NCBI GenBank assembly: GCA_030697975.1
Contig: JAUYOQ010000032.1
Span: 1 to 8,803 of the forward strand
Direction: 5' to 3'
DNA length: 8,803 nt
From: Nitrosopumilaceae archaeon
GTDB lineage: Archaea; Thermoproteota; Nitrososphaeria; Nitrososphaerales; Nitrosopumilaceae
Shown one piece after another: positions 1 to 5,622 of this stretch. Position 1 is the first letter of the stretch. Each line of letters starts with the position of its first letter. The translations under genes and the position numbers were made by a program. The notes under the pieces are model-generated. The model was not told the DNA's origin. It did no database searches and worked only from the letters and a program-made list of their open reading frames with translations.

Positions 1-422
1 AATCTGTTAAAGACGAACTAGAATCATTAACACTTGTTACAACAAAAAATCCAAAGTCATTAAAAGGTGCAAAGTTCTTTGAGACATCAGACATTAATTT
101 AGACAAAATAAAAGCGCCAACAACAATCTTTGAAGGAAATGCAGAAGATGCAGTCAAGTTATTTCCAGCAAACATCAATGTGGCAGCCCTGTTAAGCTTG
201 ACAGGTCTTGGCAACAAAAATACCAAAGTAAGAATTGTTGCAGATCCAAATACCAATAAAAACACACATTTTATTGAAGCAAATGGAAAGTTTGGTAAAA
301 TATCAATCAAAGTTGAAAATGTGCCTGACCAAAATAACCCAAAAACTAGCAGGCTTGCAATACTTTCAGCAATAGAATGCTTGCGCTCTATATGCTCAGG
401 CGATATCAGAATAGGTACCTGA
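1..422 (+). CDS. nadX: L-aspartate dehydrogenase, C-terminal part (5' end outside window)
   Basis: Open from the left edge (first full codon at base 3) to TGA at 420-422, giving 139 residues. The family is about 235-270 aa, so roughly the N-terminal half with the NAD-binding Rossmann fold lies outside the window. Visible family signatures are a TTKNP segment (fragment residues 13-17), the FEGNAEDAVKLFPANINVAA block (43-62) and ADPN...THFIEANGKFG, whose His89 matches the conserved active-site histidine of the family. The enzyme oxidises L-aspartate with NAD(P)+ to iminoaspartate, the substrate of quinolinate synthase, and so replaces the FAD oxidase NadB. The nadA gene follows 90 nt downstream on the same strand, which fits the pathway. 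A GTG at 180 is an internal valine of the NVAA motif and not a start. The identification rests on motif recognition and the nadA neighbour. Confidence 0.88.
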   Translation, partial: SVKDELESLTLVTTKNPKSLKGAKFFETSDINLDKIKAPTTIFEGNAEDAVKLFPANINVAALLSLTGLGNKNTKVRIVADPNTNKNTHFIEANGKFGKISIKVENVPDQNNPKTSRLAILSAIECLRSICSGDIRIGT

Positions 423-423
423 T

Positions 424-449
424 TTGGCAAAAATTGCCAGAATTGCCAG
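424..449 (+). repeat. Small inverted repeat plus tandem 9-mer after nadX
   Basis: Two bases after the nadX stop, TGGCAA (425-430) and TTGCCA (434-439) form a 6-bp inverted repeat with an AAA loop. The 9-mer AATTGCCAG is then tandemly duplicated (432-440 and 441-449), so the left arm could pair with either copy. This could be a weak 3'-end hairpin of the nadX transcript or a protein-binding site upstream of nadA. No long T-run follows, so a terminator role is uncertain. Confidence 0.4.
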
Positions 450-480
450 ATTTGTGAAAATTATGGTCTATAATGTCATG

Positions 481-488
481 TTTTAAAT
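481..488 (+). promoter_or_regulatory. TATA-like box of nadA
   Basis: TTTTAAAT is centred about 28 nt before the TTG start at 513. That is the expected archaeal TATA-to-transcription-start distance, so the mRNA would begin at or very near the start codon (leaderless). It supports nadA having its own promoter despite following nadX. Confidence 0.5.
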
Positions 489-512
489 GCCAAGCAAAAC
501 CATTTTGTCTGT

Positions 513-1451
513 TTGAATCTAAAAGACGAAATTCTAAAACTAAAAAAGGAAAAGGATGTTGTTATCCTAGCTCATAATTACCAGATCCCAGACATTCAAG
601 ACATTGCAGACTATGTTGGAGATTCGCTAGGTCTTTCAAGGCAAGCAGAAAAAACTAACAATAAAACAATACTGTTTTGTGGAGTACACTTTATGGCAGA
701 AACTGCAGCAATAATTTGTCCTGACAAAAAAGTTTTGATACCTGATCCTGCAGCAGGATGTTCTTTATCTGATTCTATAACAATTGATGAACTAAGACGG
801 TGGAAAAGCGAACATCCAGGAGCAGTAGCTGTAGGTTATGTAAATACAACTGCAGAAATAAAATCAGAACTAGACTATTGCTGTACCTCATCAAATGCCA
901 TTAATGTTGTAAAGGCTATTCCTGAGAACCAAGAAATACTATTTTTGCCAGACATGTTCCTTGGATCTTATGTCTCTAAAATGACTGGAAGAAAGAACAT
1001 GTACATTTGGGCAGGAGAATGCCATGTCCATGCAGGTATCAGTTCACAAGACATACAAAATAAACTAGAGCAACTTCAAAATGCCGAACTTGTAGTACAT
1101 CCTGAATGTAGTTGTACCACTCCAATGTTGTATGATATAGCAGTTGGCGATTATAACAACAGACAAGTCCAAATTCTTTCAACTGAAGGCATGATGAACT
1201 ATGTTAACAGTTCACCAACACAAAACTTTGTAATTGCTACTGAAACAGGAATTCTATATAGAATGCGAAAACAAAATCCAACAAAAACTTTTGTTCCAGC
1301 TTCAGAAAAGGCAGAATGTCAATTCATGAAGATGATTACCTTAGACAAAGTCTACAAATCTCTACTTGAAGACAAATACGAAGTAAAGGTGCCAAAGAAA
1401 ATTGCAGACAAGGCACGCTTTGCAATAGAACGAATGCTTGCCATCAGCTAG
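513..1451 (+). CDS. nadA: Quinolinate synthase NadA
   Basis: Condenses iminoaspartate with dihydroxyacetone phosphate to make quinolinate, the central step of de novo NAD synthesis, in the cytoplasm. At 312 aa it is full length for the family. The three pseudo-repeated domains show the expected signatures: AHNYQ (20-24; His21, Tyr23), GDSLGLS (36-42), CGVHFMAET (56-64), AGCSLSD (81-87), GECHVHAGI (168-176), HPECSC (196-201), STEGMMNY (223-230) and AECQFMKMIT (267-276). Cys83, Cys170 and Cys269 are the likely ligands of the oxygen-sensitive [4Fe-4S] cluster. Cys83 and Cys170 fall at the residue numbers reported for the Pyrococcus enzyme. The TTG start at 513 is chosen because no in-frame ATG lies nearby, the protein then begins where homologues do (a short helix before VVILAHNY), and a TATA-like box sits about 28 nt upstream. 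Nearby ATGs at 473, 478 and 487 are in other frames. The gene acts between nadX upstream and nadC downstream. Confidence 0.97.
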   Translation: MNLKDEILKLKKEKDVVILAHNYQIPDIQDIADYVGDSLGLSRQAEKTNNKTILFCGVHFMAETAAIICPDKKVLIPDPAAGCSLSDSITIDELRRWKSEHPGAVAVGYVNTTAEIKSELDYCCTSSNAINVVKAIPENQEILFLPDMFLGSYVSKMTGRKNMYIWAGECHVHAGISSQDIQNKLEQLQNAELVVHPECSCTTPMLYDIAVGDYNNRQVQILSTEGMMNYVNSSPTQNFVIATETGILYRMRKQNPTKTFVPASEKAECQFMKMITLDKVYKSLLEDKYEVKVPKKIADKARFAIERMLAIS

Positions 1452-1452
1452 C

Positions 1453-1478
1453 TTTTTTATATAATTGATAATTTTTTT
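1453..1478 (+). terminator. Oligo-T termination region of nadA, overlapping the next promoter
   Basis: T6 (1453-1458) follows the nadA stop directly and T7 lies at 1472-1478. Archaeal RNA polymerase terminates on oligo-T without needing a hairpin. The same stretch includes the TATA-like box of the TPR gene, so termination and initiation signals overlap. No stem was seen. Confidence 0.4.
1457..1465 (+). promoter_or_regulatory. TATA-like box of the TPR gene
   Basis: TTATATAAT is centred about 24 nt upstream of the TTG at 1485. It is one of the better matches to the archaeal TATA consensus in this window and supports a leaderless TTG start. Confidence 0.55.
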
Positions 1479-1484
1479 GGTGTA

Positions 1485-1877
1485 TTGACAGGATTATTTC
1501 ACAAAAGCATAGAACAAAAAGAGATTATTAAAAGAAAAAAAGAGCTAAAGACACTTGTAAAAGACAAACAATACGATAAGGTACTTCAAATCGGCTCTGA
1601 GCTATTAGAAAAAAGACCAGATGATCTAGATGTTTTATTCATTGTTGGAAGCATATACTATATGCGTGGCAAGCACAAAACATCGATTTCATATTTTGAT
1701 AAAATCCTTGACATAAGCTCCTACGATCCAGAAACACTACTTTTAAAGGCAAATGCTCTGTTTGAGTTAGGTCAGTACAACGAAGCAATCAAATGTTGCA
1801 ACAAAATTCAAGAAATTGATCCTAAAAATAAAGCCGTTTTAGAATTATTATCAAAAATAAATACAAAACAAAGATGA
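1485..1877 (+). CDS. Small tetratricopeptide-repeat (TPR) protein
   Basis: A 130-aa protein with no signal peptide or membrane segment. Residues 1-25 are strongly basic and charged. Helical repeats follow: a partial or degenerate repeat at about 20-46 (LVKDKQYDKVLQIGSELLEKRP), then TPRs at about 48-81 and 82-115. The latter show the hallmark Gly/Ala/Tyr positions (VGSIYYMRGKHKTSISYFDKIL; KANALFELGQYNEAIKCCNKI) and the DP turn at 112-113. TPR arrays are protein-protein interaction scaffolds and no catalytic motif is visible, so the partner is unknown. The TTG start at 1485 is supported by a TATA-like box 24 nt upstream. The gene begins 33 nt after nadA and ends 1 nt before the convergent nadC stop. 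A link to NAD synthesis is suggested only by position. Confidence 0.85.
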   Translation: MTGLFHKSIEQKEIIKRKKELKTLVKDKQYDKVLQIGSELLEKRPDDLDVLFIVGSIYYMRGKHKTSISYFDKILDISSYDPETLLLKANALFELGQYNEAIKCCNKIQEIDPKNKAVLELLSKINTKQR

Positions 1878-1878
1878 C

Positions 1879-2703
1879 TTAGCTAACTTCAAGACTAAAA
1901 TCAATTCCTTTTACACTATTTGTTATTTCTCCAACCGAAATCATATCAACTCCTGTTTTGGCAAACGCTTGAATATTTTTTGAGTTAATGCCGCCTGAAG
2001 CTTCTAACAAAACTTTGTTGCGTAATCCTAATTTTTTTAGCCTTGCTATAGTTTTTGTGATATCTTTTGGGCTGAAATTATCAAGCATAATGATAGTTGC
2101 ACCTTCACGCGCAGCAAGGATTGCATCATTTTGATTTTCAACTTCGATCTCGATTTTTTTGTATTTTTTTTTGGCTTTGTTAATTAGATTTGTTATTGAA
2201 CCAACTGCCAAGTGATTATCCTTTATCATCACCATTTCATCAAGTGACATTCTATGTTTTTGTCCGCCGCCAATTTTTACTGCCTCTTTGTCAAAAAAGC
2301 GTAATCCTGGGGCTGTCTTTCTTGTTGCAAAGATATGTGATTTTGAATTTACTTTTCGAATTTTTTCTACTAGGTTATTTGTTTGAGTAGCAATTCCACT
2401 CATTCTTGTAAGCAGATTCAATGCAGTACGTTCACATGTTAATACTGACTTTGCATATCCTGAAATCTCCAAAACTATCTGGGTTGATCTTATTTCACTT
2501 CCATCCAATTTCAATACTCTAACTTTACAACCTTTCAAACAAAAAATTTCTTTTGCACACTTTACTCCTGCTAGTATGCCATTTTGCTTTGCAATGATTC
2601 TTGCAGTTATGATTTTTTTTGGCAAAAGACTACTAGTAATGTCGCCTTTGCCAACATCTTCAGCTAAAAATCGTAAAAGTTCCTTCCTTTGATTTATTTT
2701 CAA
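1879..2703 (-). CDS. nadC: Nicotinate-nucleotide pyrophosphorylase (quinolinate phosphoribosyltransferase) NadC
   Basis: Converts quinolinate plus PRPP to nicotinate mononucleotide, CO2 and PPi, the step after NadA. Length is 274 aa, normal for type II PRTases. Motifs in order are EDVGKGDITS (15-24), ERTALNLLTRMSGIAT (91-106), ATRKTAPGLR (126-135), VKIGGGQKHRMSL (142-154), IKDNHL (160-165), EVEN (187-190), MLDNFS (206-211), LEASGGI (233-239) and GVDMISVGEIT (251-261). Likely substrate-binding residues are Arg92, Arg128, Lys129, His150, Arg151, Lys161, Glu188 and Asp208, all present. The N-terminal domain precedes an alpha/beta barrel. The start is TTG at 2701-2703 with a TATA-like box about 26 nt upstream. 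The ATG at 2715-2717 is out of frame and stops after five codons. The gene is convergent with the TPR gene and lies downstream of spt4 on the same strand, but appears to have its own promoter. Confidence 0.97.
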   Translation of the reverse strand: MKINQRKELLRFLAEDVGKGDITSSLLPKKIITARIIAKQNGILAGVKCAKEIFCLKGCKVRVLKLDGSEIRSTQIVLEISGYAKSVLTCERTALNLLTRMSGIATQTNNLVEKIRKVNSKSHIFATRKTAPGLRFFDKEAVKIGGGQKHRMSLDEMVMIKDNHLAVGSITNLINKAKKKYKKIEIEVENQNDAILAAREGATIIMLDNFSPKDITKTIARLKKLGLRNKVLLEASGGINSKNIQAFAKTGVDMISVGEITNSVKGIDFSLEVS

Positions 2704-2725
2704 CGTAAAATTTGCATTTTATGTA

Positions 2726-2733
2726 CTTATTAA
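2726..2733 (-). promoter_or_regulatory. TATA-like box of nadC
   Basis: On the minus strand TTAATAAG is centred about 26 nt before the TTG start of nadC. This is compatible with a leaderless transcript. Confidence 0.42.
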
Positions 2734-2740
2734 CCATCAC

Positions 2741-2791
2741 AAAAAACCAAAGAAATTTCTACACAATAAATATTTGAGAGAATTTTTGGTT
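2741..2791 (-). terminator. Hairpin plus T-run after spt4
   Basis: The 7-bp arms AACCAAA (plus strand 2745-2751) and TTTGGTT (2785-2791) flank a region that can extend the stem imperfectly (AGAAATTTCT opposite AGAATT). Read on the minus strand, the hairpin overlaps the spt4 stop codon and is followed by further T residues (plus-strand A-run 2741-2746). It resembles an intrinsic terminator for the rpo7-spt4 operon and sits just before the nadC promoter. Confidence 0.4.
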
Positions 2792-2978
2792 ATGTTACCT
2801 TTAAGGCGTATTTTCCTTCTTTTGTAATTCCCAAAGTCTTTGCTACGTGAGAATTTGTAGGATCTACAACCACAACAATTCCAGTCCAATCATGTGTAAG
2901 ATCTGATGATTTACAATTGCCACAAACTTTTGCAATTGTGATACATTTGCATTTTCTGCATGCCATTTCTCTGGCCAT
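2790..2978 (-). CDS. spt4: Transcription elongation factor Spt4 (RNA polymerase subunit E'')
   Basis: A 62-aa zinc-ribbon protein of archaeal Spt4 size. The N-terminal MACRKCKC holds Cys7 and Cys10, and VCGNCKSSDL holds Cys19 and Cys22, giving the four-cysteine zinc site. After it comes the conserved DWTGIVVVVDPTNSHVAKTLGI segment (30-51), which includes the Spt5 NGN-contact region, and a C-terminal KEGKYALKV strand. With Spt5 it clamps RNA polymerase and supports processive elongation. The ATG at 2976-2978 lies 1 nt after the rpo7 stop, so translation is probably coupled. An AGGGG seven nt upstream may be a Shine-Dalgarno site. A second Met at residue 5 (MACRKC) is a possible alternative start that would keep all zinc ligands. 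The rpo7-spt4 pairing is a classic archaeal gene order, which strengthens the call. Confidence 0.95.
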   Translation of the reverse strand: MAREMACRKCKCITIAKVCGNCKSSDLTHDWTGIVVVVDPTNSHVAKTLGITKEGKYALKVT

Positions 2979-2979
2979 T

Positions 2980-3633
2980 TTACTTCCCCTTGACTTCTAC
3001 TGTTTTCTTTTGTTTTTGGGAATCTTTTTCTTTTGTTTTTTCTCCAGAGCCTGAATCTTTTTCTTTTGTTTTTTCTTCAGAGCCTGAAGATTTTTTAATT
3101 TCTTCTGCAATCCATTCATCTGCACCCAAGAATGGCTGTCTGCATGTAATTCCTATTTTTCCCATAGATGCTGCTTTTCCCAACGAAACAGCTGTTATTC
3201 TTGAACGCAAAGTAGAACCAACTTTTAGTGTACGACCACTTTGATTTGCAAGAATTATTCCTGATTTTACATCGCTTTTTAGATAATCATCCATAATTTG
3301 TGAGAGGTGCAACAAAGCATCGGTTGGTCCAATTCTTACAAATGCACCAAAATCAGTAATGTCTACAATCTCTCCATGTACAATCTCTTGAAGCTTTGGA
3401 TAGTATGTCAATGCTTCAAACTCTACTTTGTGAAAAGTCCCACCATCACCTGGCACCATCTTTCCCATTGATTCTACCTTTGCATCTAAAATCATGATGA
3501 TATAGCCCAAGTCTGCATTGATCATGCTTTCATATTTTTCCTTCAAAATGTTGACTGCTGCTTTTTTGAGTACAGTGCCAAACAGACTAGGAGGTATTCT
3601 GATAACATCAAGTAGCGTAGATATTGAGAACAA
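2980..3633 (-). CDS. rpo7: RNA polymerase subunit Rpo7 (E', Rpb7 homologue)
   Basis: This is the stalk subunit of archaeal RNA polymerase (Rpo7, homologous to Rpb7), which pairs with Rpo4 and contacts nascent RNA. It has 217 aa. The N-terminal tip/RNP-like domain (1-80) has the hallmark DVIRIPPSLFG (9-19), LKEKYE (30-35) and GDGGTFHKVEFEALTYYPKLQEIV (62-85). The S1/OB domain (86-165) has GEIVDITDFGAFVRIGPTDALLHLSQI. The C-terminal tail from about 182 is not part of the conserved fold. It is a Lys/Glu/Ser-rich, probably disordered extension containing two 11-residue tandem copies (183-193 and 194-204) that differ at one residue. The start is TTG at 3631-3633, giving MFSIST, which fits family N-termini, with a TATA-like box about 27 nt upstream. 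It is first in an operon with spt4 and divergent from mrp. Confidence 0.96.
   Translation of the reverse strand: MFSISTLLDVIRIPPSLFGTVLKKAAVNILKEKYESMINADLGYIIMILDAKVESMGKMVPGDGGTFHKVEFEALTYYPKLQEIVHGEIVDITDFGAFVRIGPTDALLHLSQIMDDYLKSDVKSGIILANQSGRTLKVGSTLRSRITAVSLGKAASMGKIGITCRQPFLGADEWIAEEIKKSSGSEEKTKEKDSGSGEKTKEKDSQKQKKTVEVKGK
2986..2990 (-). promoter_or_regulatory. Possible Shine-Dalgarno site of spt4
   Basis: AGGGG on the minus strand ends 7 nt before the spt4 ATG, inside the last rpo7 codons. Spt4 is the second gene of its operon and cannot be leaderless, so a ribosome binding site or coupling is expected here. The match to the anti-SD core is short. Confidence 0.35.
3020..3085. repeat. 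Near-perfect 33-bp tandem duplication within rpo7
   Basis: Two adjacent 33-bp units, 3020-3052 and 3053-3085, differ at a single base by my alignment (CTCC versus CTTC). They encode the 11-residue units SGSEEKTKEKD and SGSGEKTKEKD. The period is a multiple of three, so the frame is kept. Flanking T-rich sequence (3001-3019 and 3086-3100) is similar in composition but not in register. Confidence 0.9.
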
Positions 3634-3656
3634 CTGTGCAGTGGTTGAAGAACGTC

Positions 3657-3664
3657 AATTTATG
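3657..3664 (-). promoter_or_regulatory. TATA-like box of rpo7-spt4
   Basis: Minus-strand CATAAATT is centred about 27 nt before the TTG start of rpo7. It points to a leaderless operon mRNA and supports that start. Confidence 0.42.
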
Positions 3665-3831
3665 AATCTTTGGGTAATTTTCAATAATTTTTCTGAAGAT
3701 TTCTTGATTCGATAAGCTAGCTGAAACAAACTATTGTATGATTTGAAATATTGAAATTTTTGAAATCTACTTGATTAGGAATCCCTAACGTCAAAATAAT
3801 TGAAACACAACAATTTCATCCGTGACCTATC

Positions 3832-3839
3832 TTTAAATA
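3832..3839 (+). promoter_or_regulatory. TATA-like box of mrp; sets its start
   Basis: TTTAAATA is centred about 26 nt before ATG 3862 but only about 20 nt before the in-frame TTG at 3856. The spacing favours a leaderless mRNA starting at the ATG. Confidence 0.55.
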
Positions 3840-3861
3840 ATGTAAATGGAATTTTTTGATC

Positions 3862-4959
3862 ATGGTAGGCGTTGATCAAGTTCTTGAAAAATTAAGCACA
3901 GTAATTGACCCTGACTTGAAAAAAGACATTGTATCAATGGGGATGATTAAAGACTTGGAACTTAATGACGGTAATTTGAAATTCACACTAGAGCTAACAA
4001 CCCCCGCATGTCCCTTCAATGCAGAAATTGAAGAAGATGTTAGAAAGGCAATTAGCCAGATTGAAGGAATCAAAAACTTTGACATGAGTGTTACAGCCAA
4101 AGTAATGGAAGGTCGTTCATTAGACGCAGATATGGCATTATCTACAGTAAAAAACATCATCGCTGTTGCAAGTGGCAAAGGAGGGGTAGGAAAATCAACT
4201 GTTGCATTAAACTTGGCGTTAGCATTATCACAATCTGGAGCCAAGATAGGACTACTTGATGCAGACATCTATGGGCCTAGCATTCCATTAATGCTCGGAC
4301 TACAAAAAGTAGCATTAGAAGTTGAAGACAATAAATTACAACCAGCAGAATCACATGGAATTAAAGTAATTTCATTTGGATTCTTTGGTGAGCAGGAAAG
4401 TCAAGCTGCAATTTATAGAGGCCCAATAATTTCTGGAATTGTAAAACAATTTTTAGTAGATGCAAACTGGAGTAACCTTGATTATCTTATCGTAGATCTT
4501 CCACCAGGAACTGGAGATATCCCATTAACACTTGCACAGACAATTCCTATTACTGGTATACTAGTAGTTACTACCCCACAAGATGTTGCAAGTAATGTAG
4601 CTGTAAAGGCAATTGGAATGTTCAACAAACTAAACGTTCCAATACTTGGAGTTGTTGAAAACATGAGCTATTTTATCTGCCCAAGCTGTAATGAAAAGCA
4701 TTACATTTTTGGTGAGGGTGGAGCAAAAAAAATTAGCGAAAAATACAACATACCATTTGTTGGCGAAATTCCACTAAATTCAGGAATCATGGAAGGCTCT
4801 GATAAAGGAAAACCAATCATACTAACAGATCCAAATTCACCAAGTGCTGAGGCTTTTAGAAAATCTGCAAAAAATGTAGCCGCACAATGTAGTATACTTG
4901 CTGCAAAACTTAGAGAAGAAATGCAAGCAGAGGCTGCAGAGCCTGCTCCAACAAGTTAA
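3862..4959 (+). CDS. mrp: Mrp/NBP35-family iron-sulfur cluster carrier ATPase
   Basis: A cytoplasmic P-loop ATPase that binds and transfers [4Fe-4S] clusters to target enzymes. With the start at ATG 3862 it has 365 aa. An N-terminal DUF59/MIP18-like domain (about 5-80) has the conserved TTPACPF cysteine (Cys50). The SIMIBI ATPase domain follows: deviant Walker A GKGGVGKST at 105-113, DADIYGPS (133-140), Walker B/switch DLPPGTGD (212-219) and VVTTPQ (235-240). A FICPSC motif (Cys273 and Cys276) is the probable cluster-bridging CxxC at the dimer interface. GEIPLNSGIMEGSDKGKPI (301-319) is family-typical. The C-terminus is a short Ala/Glu-rich tail. TTG at 3856 would add two residues, but TATA spacing favours the ATG. 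The dephospho-CoA kinase gene begins 14 nt downstream, probably in the same transcript. NadA in this window is a plausible client, by inference only. Confidence 0.95.
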   Translation: MVGVDQVLEKLSTVIDPDLKKDIVSMGMIKDLELNDGNLKFTLELTTPACPFNAEIEEDVRKAISQIEGIKNFDMSVTAKVMEGRSLDADMALSTVKNIIAVASGKGGVGKSTVALNLALALSQSGAKIGLLDADIYGPSIPLMLGLQKVALEVEDNKLQPAESHGIKVISFGFFGEQESQAAIYRGPIISGIVKQFLVDANWSNLDYLIVDLPPGTGDIPLTLAQTIPITGILVVTTPQDVASNVAVKAIGMFNKLNVPILGVVENMSYFICPSCNEKHYIFGEGGAKKISEKYNIPFVGEIPLNSGIMEGSDKGKPIILTDPNSPSAEAFRKSAKNVAAQCSILAAKLREEMQAEAAEPAPTS

Positions 4960-4973
4960 GTTTTAGAATTGTT

Positions 4974-5471
4974 GTGCGCCTTCCAGAAAGTCTCCGCGAG
5001 CAACTCAAAATCCCTCTTGGTATTTTATTGCCAAGTCAACAGGTAAATAGAAACAATATTCAAAAACATCTTTCAGAAAAAACATACCTCATTACAGTTG
5101 GTGACGCCACAACAGAAAACATGATAAATTTAGGTATAGTCCCATCTCTTCAAATAATAGATAACCAAGAAAAAAGAAAAGAAAGAAAGTCCCTTTCCAT
5201 AAAAGACGTAAACACTACATTATCTTGTAAAAACCCTGCTGGTGAAATTACCCAAGAAAGCATTACTACAATAAAAAATAGCTTTAGTTCAAAACCTCCA
5301 GTTAGAATTACTGTTGACGGTGAAGAGGATCTGCTTGTAATCCCTACATGCATTTTTGCTCCAACTAATGCTGTTATAATGTATGGCCAGCCAAATGAAG
5401 GGCTTGTTATAGTAAAAATTGATACAGAAATTAGAGATAAAGCACAAAAGATACTTGATTCAATGATCTGA
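4974..5471 (+). CDS. GTP-dependent dephospho-CoA kinase (DUF359 family)
   Basis: Recognised as the archaeal DUF359 family, whose Thermococcus member was shown to phosphorylate dephospho-CoA with GTP. That is the last step of CoA synthesis and replaces bacterial CoaE. Length of 165 aa is typical. Conserved blocks are present: LPESLREQLKIPLG (3-16), TVGDATTENM (41-50), the VP..QIID stretch ending at Asp63, CKNPAGEIT (85-93), VDGEEDLLVIP (114-124), FAP (128-130) and MYGQPNEGLVIV (136-147). No P-loop is present, as expected for this family, which is structurally distinct from CoaE. The start is GTG at 4974, 14 nt after mrp stops. No clear Shine-Dalgarno or TATA box precedes it, so it is likely cotranscribed with mrp. 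CoA supply matters to the 3-hydroxypropionate/4-hydroxybutyrate carbon-fixation cycle of such organisms, which is context and not evidence. Automatic annotation may leave it as a hypothetical protein. Confidence 0.88.
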   Translation: MRLPESLREQLKIPLGILLPSQQVNRNNIQKHLSEKTYLITVGDATTENMINLGIVPSLQIIDNQEKRKERKSLSIKDVNTTLSCKNPAGEITQESITTIKNSFSSKPPVRITVDGEEDLLVIPTCIFAPTNAVIMYGQPNEGLVIVKIDTEIRDKAQKILDSMI

Positions 5472-5533
5472 TGGGGTATGATGAGACGGTGGCTGTATGA
5501 TAAATGATTACACTACTAAAAACTCTGACCCTA
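5472..5533 (+). ncRNA. Candidate C/D box guide RNA
   Basis: Box C ATGATGA (5478-5484) matches RUGAUGA exactly, and box D CTGA is at 5525-5528. Forty nt between them is normal for archaeal C/D sRNAs. The flanks TGGGG (5472-5476) and CCCTA (5529-5533) can form a 5-bp closing stem (one G-U pair), leaving U5477 bulged. Degenerate internal boxes are possible: D' CTGT (5493-5496) and C' ATGATAA (5497-5503) or ATGATTA (5504-5510). The guide before box D would be about 14 nt (5511-5524). It lies immediately after the kinase stop codon and is probably processed from that transcript. I could not assign an rRNA or tRNA target. Short motifs in AT-rich DNA can mimic this. Confidence 0.4.
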
Positions 5534-5592
5534 CTAAATCAAATTTGAAAGAACCAAAATAAACAAAACTCAGGACAAGAATTGACACTTGA

Positions 5593-5600
5593 ACATAAAC
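5593..5600 (+). promoter_or_regulatory. TATA-like box of the SprT-like gene
   Basis: ACATAAAC is centred about 26 nt before the ATG at 5623. The consensus match is only moderate, but the spacing agrees with the other units in the window. Confidence 0.38.
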
Positions 5601-5622
5601 TAGAACTTTAGAACAAAAAACC

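Larger units (their letters stand above)
3634..3855. other. Divergent intergenic region rpo7 / mrp (222 nt)
   Basis: No ORF or RNA gene was recognised. It contains the two outward TATA-like boxes (3657-3664 and 3832-3839). In the middle are three TTGAAAT copies (3743-3749, 3751-3757, 3760-3766) and the 14-bp imperfect palindrome TTAGGAATCCCTAA (3775-3788, 12 of 14 symmetric). An 8-bp palindrome AGCTAGCT is at 3715-3722. These could be regulator sites, but at this AT content short repeats also arise by chance. Confidence 0.5.

Noticed and set aside
180..422. Independent 80-aa ORF from GTG 180
   Set aside because: The frame is open to the left edge, and the GTG is an internal valine of the conserved NVAA motif of aspartate dehydrogenase.
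487..516. Nine-codon ORF (MPSKTILSV) whose TGA overlaps the nadA TTG, as a leader peptide
   Set aside because: It would lie upstream of the transcription start predicted from the nadA TATA box. It has no SD site and no recognisable attenuation features.
2190..2390. 66-aa plus-strand ORF inside nadC
   Set aside because: Antisense shadow of a well-conserved gene; hydrophobic low-complexity translation without motifs.
2960..3244. 94-aa plus-strand ORF with FSFVFS repeats opposite rpo7
   Set aside because: It is the antisense of the Rpo7 tail duplication, so its apparent repeats are a by-product.
3743..3766. TTGAAAT repeats as a CRISPR-like array
   Set aside because: Units are 7 bp with 1-2 bp between them, far from the size and spacer structure of CRISPR.
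3876..4268. 130-aa minus-strand ORF opposite mrp
   Set aside because: Antisense of the DUF59 and P-loop regions of Mrp, which carry all the recognised motifs.
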